Shown here in pieces: positions 29,882 through 38,360 of a stretch of DNA of 64,000 nt. The notes under the pieces were generated by a model. It did not search any database, was not told where the DNA came from, and saw nothing but the letters and a program-made list of their open reading frames with translations. Made by a program: the position numbers and the translations under genes. The stretch comes from JANXMY01 sp965246745 (GTDB lineage: Bacteria > Armatimonadota > Armatimonadia > Armatimonadales > Capsulimonadaceae), in contig OZ251980.1 of assembly GCA_965246745.1 (NCBI GenBank), forward strand, positions 1,922,001 to 1,986,000, written 5' to 3'. Numbering within the stretch: the stretch's first letter is position 1; every line of letters begins with the position of its first letter.

Positions 29882-30934
29882 CTAGGCCGCGACTTTGCGC
29901 CGCTTGGCGGCGGCGACTCCGCCTGCGCCGAGCAGGAGCAGGACGGCCAAGCTGACGACCGACGACGCTTCCGGGACAGCGGCGGGCGTGGCGATGAAGC
30001 CGAGCTGCTTGGAACCGTCGGGGGTGGCATAAAAGCCGGCGATCTCGCCGCTGTCGGCGATGCCGGTGATCTGCATCATACTCGTCTCGCTGCCGGCGAC
30101 CGCCGGGTCGTCCAAAAACGTGTACGGGTCAGTTCCGGCGCTCTGGGTGTTGTACAAAAAGCCGTGCTGGAAGCCGGCTTTGGTCTGGTAATAGCCGACC
30201 GCAACCCCGCTGTTGTTGATGCCGAGAAACTGCGTAAACGCCAGGTCCGACACGGTCGGGTCCGCCAAAAGCGTGTAAGCGCCGGTCGCGGTGTCAAACA
30301 AAAAGCCGGAGGTGGTCAGGCCGTTCGGGCCGTAGTAGCCGATCACCAGGCCGTTGCCGCTGATGCCCTGCGCCGTGGCGAACCCGGCCGTGCCGGTCGG
30401 GTCCAGCGCGGTGAACGCCCCGCCGATCTCCACAAAACCCGACTGCACCATGCTCCCCGCGCTGTTGGCATAGGAGTAGTTGCCGACAATCGTTCCGCTG
30501 TCATTGATCCCGTTGGCCGTTTCCGCCGTCGCATTCAGGTCCGCCAGCGGCAGCGGCGCCGGCGTGCTGCCCGCGTGGGCTGTGTCCAGCACAAACGCGC
30601 CGTTGGCGCCGTCAAACCCGACCACCAGCCCGGACGAGTTGATCCCGTTGGCCGAAGCCGCATTCGGCACCGCCAGCGCAGACAAGTCCAGCGGCGTGAT
30701 CGCGCCGGGCGTGCCGATGAAGTTCGTGTTCGCCGTGGACGTATCGGGGTTGGTCGTCACATAAAAGCCGACCGTGACTCCGCTGTTGCTGAGGCCGTTT
30801 ACCGTGGTCGGCAGGCCGGCGGCGGACGCGCTGAAGTCGGTAAATTGGTAGGTCGTCTGGGCCGACGCGCCGGACAGCGGCAGCACGGCCAGAAGAGCGC
30901 CGGCCGTGAGGCCGAAAAGCGTAAAGTGTTTCAT
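29882..30934 (-). CDS. HAF-repeat PEP-CTERM surface protein
   Basis: The 350-residue protein has a signal peptide (MKHFTLFGLTAGALLAVLPLSGASAQ). About six degenerate units follow, of the form GIN-(N/D)SG-xxVGxY...GFLxxT, the HAF-type extracellular repeat. The end is VPEASSVVSLAVLLLLGAGG followed by KRRK, a PEP-CTERM-type sorting signal (VPE motif, helix, basic tail). It should be exported, sorted by an exosortase (not in this window) and displayed on the surface. ATG 30934 is chosen over an upstream extension because it begins the signal peptide. Confidence 0.88.
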   Translation of the reverse strand: MKHFTLFGLTAGALLAVLPLSGASAQTTYQFTDFSASAAGLPTTVNGLSNSGVTVGFYVTTNPDTSTANTNFIGTPGAITPLDLSALAVPNAASANGINSSGLVVGFDGANGAFVLDTAHAGSTPAPLPLADLNATAETANGINDSGTIVGNYSYANSAGSMVQSGFVEIGGAFTALDPTGTAGFATAQGISGNGLVIGYYGPNGLTTSGFLFDTATGAYTLLADPTVSDLAFTQFLGINNSGVAVGYYQTKAGFQHGFLYNTQSAGTDPYTFLDDPAVAGSETSMMQITGIADSGEIAGFYATPDGSKQLGFIATPAAVPEASSVVSLAVLLLLGAGGVAAAKRRKVAA

Positions 30935-31085
30935 AAAGGTAATCCTGGGTGCCGGCCGTCCGACCTTCCGTTTCCGTGTGAAGTGTCCGCTTTCTTGACG
31001 TGCCGAAGCGGCATCAATCGTCCCTGCATAATCCATGCCAAGTAACATTGCGGGGGCGGTAAACAGCCCCGATGCGGCAAAATCG

Positions 31086-31114
31086 TTGACTTTCCGGCAC
31101 CCGCCGGGTATAGT
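31086..31114 (+). promoter_or_regulatory. Promoter of the molybdate operon
   Basis: TTGACT and TATAGT are separated by 17 bp, with the regulator ATG 25 bases downstream. The spacer includes CCGGCACCCGCCGG, a partial palindrome that may bind a regulator. Confidence 0.7.
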
Positions 31115-31139
31115 TTTACTGCTCTGCCTGGGTAAAGCT

Positions 31140-31577
31140 ATGAAAACGCTGCCAAACCCTATGAAATTGACCCGCGCTCAAGTCGCTGAGCGGCTGCATG
31201 TGACCTCGAAAACATTGGCCGCCTGGGAAAAATCCGGGCGGGTGCCGCTGCCTGAGCGCGACTGGCGCGGCTGGCGCTGGTACGACGAAGCCGCCGTCGC
31301 CGCGATCCGCGCCGCGCTCGGCGAACCGCCGCCATCCCCCGCGCCTTTCCCCACAGACACCGGGCCGGCGGCGCAGATCAGCGCCCGCAATGCGCTTTCA
31401 GGCACCGTGCGCGAAGTCTCCGGCGACGGCGTCCTGTGCGAAGTGGTGCTGGATTTGGGTAACGGGCAGGAAATCGTGTCGGTCATCACCCGCGCGTCGG
31501 CGGAGCGCCTGGGACTGAAACCGGGCGTCACGGCGACCGCCCTCATCAAATCTACGGAGGTGCTTCTTGCGCGATAG
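31140..31577 (+). CDS. Molybdate-responsive HTH-TOBE regulator
   Basis: The 145-residue protein has an N-terminal MerR/excisionase-type helix-turn-helix (KLTRAQVAERLHVTSKTLAAWEKSGRV...WYDEAAVAAI) and a C-terminal TOBE/Mop domain (ISARNALSGTVREVSGDGVLCEVVLDL... ITRASAERLGLKPGVTATALIKSTEVLLA). Mop domains bind molybdate or tungstate. It precedes modA and modB and overlaps modA by 11 bp, so it should sense the transported oxyanion and regulate uptake. The arrangement differs from ModE, which has a different winged HTH. Confidence 0.88.
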   Translation: MKTLPNPMKLTRAQVAERLHVTSKTLAAWEKSGRVPLPERDWRGWRWYDEAAVAAIRAALGEPPPSPAPFPTDTGPAAQISARNALSGTVREVSGDGVLCEVVLDLGNGQEIVSVITRASAERLGLKPGVTATALIKSTEVLLAR

Positions 31578-32490
31578 AAACTGTCCGGCGCGGCTCACGA
31601 GGCTGAACCCCCGTGCTTTGAAGGTGCAAGCCCCCGCCTGCGCGGGCGAAGATGTAACGATAGATAGCTCCGATGCCCGCGAAGGCGGGAAACTGCCCTT
31701 TAAAGCACGGGGGTTCAGCCCCGTGTCCGCCGCAATCCTGCTCCTGCTTGCGGTCGTCTTTTGCCTGCCCGCCGAGGCCGACCCGCTGCGGGTCGCCGCC
31801 GCCGCCAACTTGCAGAAAGTTTTCACCGAGGCCCTGCTGCCGGCGTTCACCAAACAAACCGGCGTCCCGGTCCAAGTCACCTACGGCGCGACCAAGCTGC
31901 TGGCCGCCCAGATTGAAAACGGCGCTCCGGTGGACGTGTTTGTCGCCGCCGACACGGCTTCGCCCGACAAGCTGCTGGCCGAAAAGCTGCTGGCCGCCGG
32001 CACGGTGAAGCCCTACGCCGTCGGCCGCTTGGTCGTTTGGTCCCGCCGCGACGCCGCGCACCATCCCAGAACGCTGCAAGAGCTGGGCAGTCCCGTGTAT
32101 GCCAAAATCGCCTACGCCAACCCCCGCACCGCCCCCTACGGCCTGGCCGCCCAGCAGGCATTCGCCAAGCTCGGCCTGTCGGCCACAGTCGCGCCGCGCC
32201 TCGTGCAGGCCGAGAACATCGGGCAGGCGCTTCAATTCGCCCAAAGCGGCAATGCCGATGCCGCCCTGACCGCGCTGTCTTTGGTCATTGACGACAAAAC
32301 CGACCCTTATTTTGTCGTCCCCGATACCCTGCACGCCCCGATTGTCCAAAGCCTGGGCCTGGTGAAGACCACGACGCAGACCACGCAGGCGCTTCAGTTG
32401 ATTGACTTTTTGACGGGCCGCGACGCCGCCAAGATTTGGAAGCGCTACGGCTACACGCTGCCGCAATCTCCGCCGGGGAAAGCGCGATAA
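31567..32490 (+). CDS. modA: Molybdate ABC transporter substrate-binding protein, N-terminus interrupted by a repeat
   Basis: The mature part is a standard periplasmic molybdate-binding protein: LRVAAAANLQKVFTEALLPAF, VQVTYGATKLLAAQIENGAPVDVFVAAD, KIAYANPRTAPYGLAAQ, ARLVQAENIGQALQFAQSGNADAA. A hydrophobic signal segment lies at about 53-72. About 40 residues before it are encoded by a palindromic repeat (31601-31722), so the start is uncertain: TTG 31567 across the repeat, or GTG 31723 directly at the signal. I keep the long frame because it overlaps the regulator as expected. modB follows. Confidence 0.88.
   Translation: MRDRNCPARLTRLNPRALKVQAPACAGEDVTIDSSDAREGGKLPFKARGFSPVSAAILLLLAVVFCLPAEADPLRVAAAANLQKVFTEALLPAFTKQTGVPVQVTYGATKLLAAQIENGAPVDVFVAADTASPDKLLAEKLLAAGTVKPYAVGRLVVWSRRDAAHHPRTLQELGSPVYAKIAYANPRTAPYGLAAQQAFAKLGLSATVAPRLVQAENIGQALQFAQSGNADAALTALSLVIDDKTDPYFVVPDTLHAPIVQSLGLVKTTTQTTQALQLIDFLTGRDAAKIWKRYGYTLPQSPPGKAR
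31601..31722. repeat. Palindromic repeat inside the modA 5' coding region
   Basis: Left arm GGCTGAACCCCCGTGCTTT and right arm AAAGCACGGGGGTTCAGCC are exact complements, followed inward by the minor hairpin blocks CCCGCCTGCGCGGG and CCCGCGAAGGCGGG. The element keeps the modA frame open. Confidence 0.88.
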
Positions 32491-32493
32491 GAT

Positions 32494-32516
32494 AACCGGC
32501 ACTTCCCGTGCCGGTT
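32494..32516 (+). terminator. Intercistronic hairpin between modA and modB
   Basis: AACCGGCAC-TTCCC-GTGCCGGTT forms a 9-bp stem without a T tract, so it may stabilise or attenuate the mRNA rather than end it. A similar CCGGCA...TGCCGG hairpin lies before panC at 7863-7880. Confidence 0.6.
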
Positions 32517-32545
32517 GCTCGGTGCCGGTCGCCCCCATTTCCTCC

Positions 32546-33202
32546 ATGCCAACCCCCTTCGACTGGTCGCCGCTCTGGATTTCGCTGAAAGTCGCCGGAT
32601 GGGCGACACTTCTCAGCGTCACCCTCGGCCTGCCGATTGCCTACGGCCTGGCCCGCGCCCGGTTTCGCGGGCGCGAGCTGCTTGAAGGCACCGTTCTGCT
32701 GCCGCTGGTTCTGCCGCCCACCGTGCTCGGCTACGCCCTGCTCGTCGCCCTCGGGCAGCGCGGCCTGCTCGGACGATGGCTGAAATCGGTCGGCCACCCG
32801 CTCGTGTTCACCTGGCAGGGCGCGGCGCTGGCGGCGGCGCTGGCCGGCCTGCCGCTGTTTGTGTCGCAGGCGCGGGTCGCGCTGGCCGCGATTGACCCGG
32901 ACATCGTCGGCGCGGCCCGCACCGACGGCGCGGGGTTCGGCCCCTTGTGCCGCTTTGTCCTGCTGCCCCTGGCCCGCCCCGGCCTGGTCGCCGGCGCAAC
33001 CCTGGCGTTCGCCCGCGCCCTCGGCGACTTCGGCGCGACTTTGATGGTCGCCGGGGACACCCCCGGCGTGACCCAAACCCTCCCCATCGCCCTCTACGAC
33101 GCCGTGCTGTCCGGGGACACCCGCACCGCCGCCGTTTTTGCCGTGCTGTCCGTTTCCCTTTGCCTGGCCGCCGGCACCCTCGCCGCCCGCCTCGGACGCT
33201 GA
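32546..33202 (+). CDS. modB: Molybdate ABC transporter permease
   Basis: The 218-residue protein has five to six membrane helices and the ModB/CysT-type EAA loop RTDGAGFGPLCRFVLLPLARPG, plus LPLVLPPTVLGYALL and ARALGDFGATLMVAG, all strongly diagnostic. It pairs with ModA at the membrane. No modC ATPase follows; the next gene is a glycosyltransferase, so the ATPase must be encoded elsewhere. ATG 32546 lies 54 bases after modA, beyond a hairpin. Confidence 0.93.
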   Translation: MPTPFDWSPLWISLKVAGWATLLSVTLGLPIAYGLARARFRGRELLEGTVLLPLVLPPTVLGYALLVALGQRGLLGRWLKSVGHPLVFTWQGAALAAALAGLPLFVSQARVALAAIDPDIVGAARTDGAGFGPLCRFVLLPLARPGLVAGATLAFARALGDFGATLMVAGDTPGVTQTLPIALYDAVLSGDTRTAAVFAVLSVSLCLAAGTLAARLGR

Positions 33203-33252
33203 AAATCCCCCGCCGCCCTCTTAGCATACACTTTTTGCGCTAAACACACGTT

Positions 33253-33258
33253 TTGACA
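33253..33258 (+). promoter_or_regulatory. Candidate -35 box of the glycan operon
   Basis: TTGACA is followed 15-16 bases later by ATAACT/TAACTC, a weak -10. The ATG at 33296 has GGAGGAG. A promoter is expected here because the gene family changes after modB. Confidence 0.35.
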
Positions 33259-33295
33259 GTTGTTGGCTGGGGAATAACTCTTGCACGGAGGAGCC

Positions 33296-34483
33296 ATGTT
33301 ACCCGAGCACGCTTCTGATACTCATTCCGAAACTTATACCGAGACTTTTCCCGAAACTTATGACCTGATCTGCTTGTCGCACCTGCGCTGGGACTTTGTG
33401 TACCAGCGCCCGCAGCACTTGATCAGTCGGTTTGCGCCCAAGCACCGGGTCTTTTTTGTCGAAGAGCCGGTTTTCGACTCGGACACGCCGCGCCTGGATG
33501 TCACGCCGCGCACGGAAAACATTCAAGTCTTGGTCGCGCACCTGCCCTGGGGACCGACCGAGCACGAGCACGGAGTGATGTACCGGGCGCTTTTGGAGGC
33601 GTTCATGGCGGAGCACGCCGTCCGAAATTATGTGCTCTGGTATTACGCGCCGATGATGGTGTCCTGGACCGAAACGCTGACCCCGCAGGCCGTTGTGTTT
33701 GATGTGATGGACGAGCTTTCGGCCTTTGCCGACGCGCACCCGGAGCTGCGCGGGCGCGAGCAAAAACTTTTGGACCGGGCGGATTTGGTCTTCACCGGCG
33801 GGCAGTCGCTGTATGACGGCAAAAAAGACCGCCACCCGCGCGTGTCTTTGTTTGCGTCAAGCGTGGACATCGCCCATTTCTCGAAAGCGCGGCAGCCGGA
33901 CACACAAGAGCCGAGCGACCAAAAAGACATTCCGCACCCGCGCTTCGGCTTTTTCGGCGTTCTGGACGAGCGCATTGACTGGGCGCTGCTGGCGGCAGTC
34001 GCCGACTTGAAACCCGAGCCTCAGTGGGTCATCGCCGGGCCGCGCTCCGGGAAGATCAGCGAAGACGCGCTGCCCCAGCGCCCGAATATCCACTATTTGG
34101 GCGGCAAAGACTACGCCGACCTGCCGCGCTACCTCGCCGGGTGGGACGTGGCAATGATGCCGTTTGCGATCAACGATGCGACCCGCTTTATCTCGCCGAC
34201 CAAGACGCCGGAGTACCTCGCCGGCGGCAAGCCGGTCGTTTCCACCCCCATTCGGGATGTCGTCCGGCAGTACGGCGATCCCGGCCTGGTCCGCATCGCC
34301 GGCACTGCCGAAGAGTTCGCCGCCGCCTGCGACGCCGCCCTCCGCGAAAACAGCGCGGAGCGGCTGGCGCGAGTCGACCCCGTCCTGGCGGCCATGTCTT
34401 GGGACACCATTTGGACCAAGATGCACGATTTGATTGATGACGTGGTCACACACAACATAGAACGGAAAAAAGCAAGTGTTTGA
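33296..34483 (+). CDS. Glycosyltransferase, GT-B fold (family 4-like)
   Basis: The 395-residue protein opens with an acidic/Thr-rich N-terminus, then LICLSHLRWDFVYQRPQHLISRF, a motif of teichuronic-acid-type and related glycosyltransferases. It has VVFDVMDELSAF, GFFGVLDERIDWALL, and the nucleotide-sugar site region PEYLAGGKPVVSTPIRDVV. It probably transfers a sugar in surface glycan assembly. GGAGGAG precedes ATG 33296. It overlaps glf by 8 bp, so galactofuranose transfer is a reasonable guess. Confidence 0.88.
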   Translation: MLPEHASDTHSETYTETFPETYDLICLSHLRWDFVYQRPQHLISRFAPKHRVFFVEEPVFDSDTPRLDVTPRTENIQVLVAHLPWGPTEHEHGVMYRALLEAFMAEHAVRNYVLWYYAPMMVSWTETLTPQAVVFDVMDELSAFADAHPELRGREQKLLDRADLVFTGGQSLYDGKKDRHPRVSLFASSVDIAHFSKARQPDTQEPSDQKDIPHPRFGFFGVLDERIDWALLAAVADLKPEPQWVIAGPRSGKISEDALPQRPNIHYLGGKDYADLPRYLAGWDVAMMPFAINDATRFISPTKTPEYLAGGKPVVSTPIRDVVRQYGDPGLVRIAGTAEEFAAACDAALRENSAERLARVDPVLAAMSWDTIWTKMHDLIDDVVTHNIERKKASV

Positions 34484-35660
34484 TTATTTGATTGTCGGGG
34501 CCGGGTTCGCCGGAAGTGTTCTGGCCGAGCGCTTGGCAACTCAGGCCGGGAAGCGCGTCCTGCTGATTGACCGGCGGATGCACATCGGCGGTAATGCCCA
34601 CGACCGCTACGACAACGCGGGGATTTTGATCCACCCATACGGCCCGCATATCTTCCACACCAACTCGGAGCGCATCTTCGGCTACCTGTCCCAGTTTACC
34701 GAATGGCGTCCCTACGAGCACCGCGTCGTCGCAATGGTGGACGGTCAATTTCTGCCGATTCCCATCAACCGCACGACCGTCAACAAGCTGTACAACTTAA
34801 ATTTCCAGACCGAGGCCGAAGTGGCGGCGTTTTATGCGTCCCGCGCGGAAGAAGTCGGGCATGCGAAAACGTCCGAAGACGCCGTGGTCGGCAAAGTCGG
34901 ACGCGACCTGTACGAAAAGTTCTTTCGGGGGTACACCCGCAAAATGTGGGGCATGGACCCGTCGGAGCTGGATGCCCAGGTCGCCGCACGCATTCCGACC
35001 CGCACCAACACCGACGACCGCTATTTCACCGACACGTTCCAGTTTATGCCGCTCCACGGCTACACCAAGATGTTCGAGCGCATGCTGGCCCACCCGAACA
35101 TCAAAATCATGCTGAACACAGACTGGCGCGAAGTCAAAGCCCTCCTGCCTGCCCGCGAGATCATCTTTACGGGTCCTGTGGACGAATACTTCGACCACCG
35201 CTTCGGACGGCTGCCGTACCGCTCGCTGGAGTTCCGGCACGAGACCCGCGACGCGTCCGAAGGCCAGATCGCGGCGACGCTGAATTACCCGAACGACCAC
35301 GCGCACACGCGCACGACCGAGATGAAGTGGCTCACCGGGCAAACCCACGACAAAACCGACATCACGTATGAGTACCCGAAGGCGGACGGCGATCCTTATT
35401 ATCCGATCCCCAGCCCCGCCTGCAACGCCCTGTACGCCCGCTACAAAGACCTCGCGGACAGCACTCACGGCGTCCACTTCGCCGGGCGGCTCGGGACCTA
35501 TAAATACTACAACATGGACCAAGTAGTCGGTCAGGCTTTGGCCTTGTACGACAAGCTGAGCGCCGCCCGTCCCGAGCGGATTGTCGTCACAGCGGAGTCG
35601 TCGGTCGTGCTGTCCGCCGGCCCGAAAGTGGTCTCAAACGGCGTCGCGCAGCCGGTGTAG
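34476..35660 (+). CDS. glf: UDP-galactopyranose mutase
   Basis: The 394-residue flavoprotein opens with a GTG, FDYLIVGAGFAGSVLAERLA (FAD site) and LLIDRRMHIGGNAHD. NAGILIHPYGPHIFHTN and GYTRKMWGMDPSELD follow, with R-rich substrate segments and a final HFAGRLGTYKYYNMDQVVGQAL. It converts UDP-Galp to UDP-Galf using reduced FAD. It overlaps the upstream glycosyltransferase, linking both to a Galf-containing glycan. Confidence 0.97.
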   Translation: MFDYLIVGAGFAGSVLAERLATQAGKRVLLIDRRMHIGGNAHDRYDNAGILIHPYGPHIFHTNSERIFGYLSQFTEWRPYEHRVVAMVDGQFLPIPINRTTVNKLYNLNFQTEAEVAAFYASRAEEVGHAKTSEDAVVGKVGRDLYEKFFRGYTRKMWGMDPSELDAQVAARIPTRTNTDDRYFTDTFQFMPLHGYTKMFERMLAHPNIKIMLNTDWREVKALLPAREIIFTGPVDEYFDHRFGRLPYRSLEFRHETRDASEGQIAATLNYPNDHAHTRTTEMKWLTGQTHDKTDITYEYPKADGDPYYPIPSPACNALYARYKDLADSTHGVHFAGRLGTYKYYNMDQVVGQALALYDKLSAARPERIVVTAESSVVLSAGPKVVSNGVAQPV

Positions 35661-35664
35661 CCCC

Positions 35665-36957
35665 ATGAACACACCTTTTGAGCTGTGGGGCGGACCCGAA
35701 TGCACTGTCAACCGGGTCGGCGACACCTACTTTGATCAGCTTGAGCGCACCGGGCACGCCCGGCGCATCAGCGACCTGGACTTGTTCGCCGGCCTCGGGG
35801 TTCGCGCCCTGCGCTACCCTGTTTTGTGGGAGCGCACGGCCCCGGACGGCCTCGACTCGGCGGACTGGACCTGGGCCGACGAGCGTTTGCGCCGCCTGCG
35901 CGGGCTGGAAATTGACCCGATAGTCGGCTTGGTGCATCACGGCAGCGGGCCGCGCTCCACATCGCTGCTGGACCCGCAGTTTCCCGAAAAGCTGGCGGCC
36001 TATGCCCGCGCGGTCGCCGTGCGCTTTCCCTGGGTCAGCCGCTACACGCCGGTCAACGAGCCGCTGACCACGGCCCGCTTTTCCGGCCTGTACGGCCACT
36101 GGTATCCCCATGCCGGCGACGGCCTGTCGTGGGCGCGGATGCTGCTCCATCAATGCCGGGCGGTTGCGCTTTCGATGGAAGCGATCCGCGAGATCAATCC
36201 CGATGCCCGGCTTGTTCAAACCGAGGATTTAGGCAAAACCCATGCCGCGCCCGCGCTGGCGTATCAAGCCGACTTCGAGAACGAGCGCCGCTGGCTGACC
36301 TTTGACCTGCTTTGCGGGCGGGTGGACTTCCATCATCCGATGGCCCATTTTCTGCGCTGGCTGGGCATTGCCGAGGCCGAGCTGGCCTTTTTTCAGGACC
36401 ATCCCTGCCCGCCGGACATCTTCGGCATCAATTACTATGTGACCAGCGAGCGCTTTCTCGATGACCGCGTTCACTTGTATCCGCCGGACAAGGTCGGGTC
36501 GAACCCGCAGCATACCTACGCCGATGTGGAAGCGGTCCGCGTCTGCGCCGAAGGCGTCTGCGGCCCCGCGCAGATTTTGCGCGAAGCGTGGGAGCGCTAC
36601 GGCGGCCCGCTAGCAGTCACCGAAGCGCATCTCGGGGCGAGCGCCGACGAGCAGATGCGCTGGTTTGGGGAAGTGTGGGACGCCGGCCGGCAGCTTCGGC
36701 GCGAAGGCGTAGACTTCCGGGCCGTCACCGCCTGGGCCTTGCTCGGGGCCTATGACTGGAACAGCCTGGTCACCCGCGCCGACGGCCGCTACGAGCCGGG
36801 CGCATTCGACGTACGAAGCGGCGTTCCCGTGCCCACCCCGCTGGCCGCCATGCTGCGCGATCTGGGCCGCCGGGGCCGGCACTGTCATCCGACCCTGGAA
36901 ACGTCCGGCTGGTGGCGTCGCCCCGAGCGCCTCTTGTACCCGCCGGTCGGGGCGTAA
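35665..36957 (+). CDS. GH1-like glycosidase-fold protein
   Basis: The 430-residue TIM-barrel protein of glycoside hydrolase family 1 type has FAGLGVRALRYPVLWERTAPD, YTPVNEPLTTARFSGLYGHWYPH with the acid/base Glu in NEP, and ALAVTEAHLG-like text where the nucleophile Glu sits in VTEAHLG instead of TENG. In many bacteria such domains are fused to a dTDP-4-dehydrorhamnose reductase-like domain; here there is none. It starts 4 bases after glf. Substrate is unknown; processing of the surface glycan is inferred. Confidence 0.82.
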   Translation: MNTPFELWGGPECTVNRVGDTYFDQLERTGHARRISDLDLFAGLGVRALRYPVLWERTAPDGLDSADWTWADERLRRLRGLEIDPIVGLVHHGSGPRSTSLLDPQFPEKLAAYARAVAVRFPWVSRYTPVNEPLTTARFSGLYGHWYPHAGDGLSWARMLLHQCRAVALSMEAIREINPDARLVQTEDLGKTHAAPALAYQADFENERRWLTFDLLCGRVDFHHPMAHFLRWLGIAEAELAFFQDHPCPPDIFGINYYVTSERFLDDRVHLYPPDKVGSNPQHTYADVEAVRVCAEGVCGPAQILREAWERYGGPLAVTEAHLGASADEQMRWFGEVWDAGRQLRREGVDFRAVTAWALLGAYDWNSLVTRADGRYEPGAFDVRSGVPVPTPLAAMLRDLGRRGRHCHPTLETSGWWRRPERLLYPPVGA

Positions 36958-36958
36958 G

Positions 36959-36984
36959 CCCCCCCGCCCCAATCCTGGGGAGCC
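36959..36984 (-). repeat. GC mini-palindrome, inverted copy
   Basis: CCCCCCCGCCCCAATCCTGG and the next bases mirror the copies at 37057 and 37090. It begins 2 bases after the stop of the GH1-like gene. Confidence 0.8.
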
Positions 36985-37056
36985 GGGGTTAGCAAAGAAC
37001 CCGTAGGGGCGAACCTTGTGTTCGCCCTTTCTTCTCCATATGGCTTCCTTCCGTAT

Positions 37057-37114
37057 GGCTCCCCAGAATTGGGGCGGGGGGGGCTTCCCGGCTCCCCAGA
37101 ATTGGGGCGGGGGG
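37057..37114 (+). repeat. Two tandem GC mini-palindromes
   Basis: GGCTCCCCAGAATTGGGGCG plus a G run occurs at 37057-37083 and again at 37090-37114, 6 bases apart. They lie between convergent GH1-like genes. Together with 36959-36984 they form an inverted pair about 50 bases apart. Confidence 0.85.
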
Positions 37115-37115
37115 C

Positions 37116-37226
37116 CTACCCAAGCTCCAAGCTCGTGCTGCCGGTCGGCAGAATGTCCCGCCACTGCTCAATCAGCTTTTTGTATTCCCAGCCCACCCGC
37201 CGGGGATTGCGGTCCAAATCGCATTA
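37116..37226 (-). other. In-frame coding extension beyond a premature stop
   Basis: The GH1-like frame meets TAA at 37226-37224 but continues in the same frame for 36 codons (CDLDRNPRRVGWEYKKLIEQ...) to a TAG at 37118-37116. The text reads like the natural end of this family, so the TAA is probably a nonsense change of a Leu codon. Confidence 0.75.
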
Positions 37227-38315
37227 GCCGACCGGGTTGACCCGCCCGGCATCCTCCCGCAGCGCCGTGTCCCAGTCCACTTGATCAGTCAAGCTGTACC
37301 AGGTAAACCCAATCAGCGGCACGCCGTCGCTCCGCAGGCGGAACACGTTCATCCACTGCTTCCACAGCCAGTCCCACGAATGCTCGGCATCGGAAAAATT
37401 GGTTTCCGTGTGCATCACCGGCAGGTGATAGCGCTCGTAGTACTGATGGGTGATGACGTAGTAGCCGAAAATCTCCCCGGACCCCGTGACATTGCCGTTT
37501 TCGTGGACAATATGCTCGTTGGTGTAATAATAATCGTTGCCCAGCACGCAGTTCGCTTTGACCGTGTTTTGCAGAAACCAGTGATACTCGTCGCGGGTCA
37601 TGCCGTGGTCCATCAAATACTCGTACATGACGGCATTAACGGGCCGCCCGTAAGTCAAATCCAGCGGCAGAAACCGCTTTTCGTTGAGAGTGTTCGCCAG
37701 CGCCAGCACACTCGGATTGGCGGCATGGAAATACTCGGTGGACTCGCTTTGGATAAACACCGCGTCGGGCCGGACTTCCAAAATCGCCTGCATCGCCAGC
37801 GTGTTCGCCCGGCACAAATTGCCCAGCGCCGCCACAAAGCCCCGGTCCGACGCCGACCGCTCGTTCCACCAGCCGAGCTGCCCGGAAAACGTCGCCGCCA
37901 CAAAAATCTCGTTGACCGGCGTGTAATACCGCACCCAGGGAAAGCGCGTCGCGAAGGCTTTGGCGTACTCGGCAAACAGCGGCGGCCAGTCTGGGTTGTC
38001 GAAGCCGCCGATCCAGTCGGGCACCCCGAAATGGCACAAATCGGTGATCGGAGTCACGCCCCGCTGCCGCAGCGCCGTGTACGTTTCGTCGGCAAAATCC
38101 CAGTCGTACCGTCCCGGCCCGAGGTGCGACGAAAACAGCGGCGGGCCGTAGCGCAGGGTCTGGATGCCGAGCGTGCCCAGCAGGTCGAAATCGTCCCGCC
38201 AGCGGGCATAATGCCCGCATTTTTCCATCTCGTCCATTCGCCGCCGCCGCCCGTCGGGCAGCATAATCGTCGGGCAGCTATTCTCAATCCCCGTCGCAAA
38301 CATAAAGCTGGTCAT
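37224..38315 (-). CDS. GH1-like glycosidase protein, truncated by an in-frame stop
   Basis: The 363-residue protein has LGTLGIQTLRYGPPLFSSH, the acid/base YYTPVNEIFVAATFSG and a nucleophile-type LPVMHTETNF, in GH1-like order, but low similarity to true beta-glucosidases. It ends ...DAGRVNPVG, where family members usually continue to the end of the barrel. The missing 36 codons are present in frame after a single TAA. Loss of the last helix may inactivate it unless the stop is read through. It lies downstream of the polytopic protein gene on the same strand. Confidence 0.82.
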   Translation of the reverse strand: MTSFMFATGIENSCPTIMLPDGRRRRMDEMEKCGHYARWRDDFDLLGTLGIQTLRYGPPLFSSHLGPGRYDWDFADETYTALRQRGVTPITDLCHFGVPDWIGGFDNPDWPPLFAEYAKAFATRFPWVRYYTPVNEIFVAATFSGQLGWWNERSASDRGFVAALGNLCRANTLAMQAILEVRPDAVFIQSESTEYFHAANPSVLALANTLNEKRFLPLDLTYGRPVNAVMYEYLMDHGMTRDEYHWFLQNTVKANCVLGNDYYYTNEHIVHENGNVTGSGEIFGYYVITHQYYERYHLPVMHTETNFSDAEHSWDWLWKQWMNVFRLRSDGVPLIGFTWYSLTDQVDWDTALREDAGRVNPVG

Positions 38316-38360
38316 ACACGTCTTTTACCCGAATTCAGGTCAGTTTGGGACGAATTTGCG

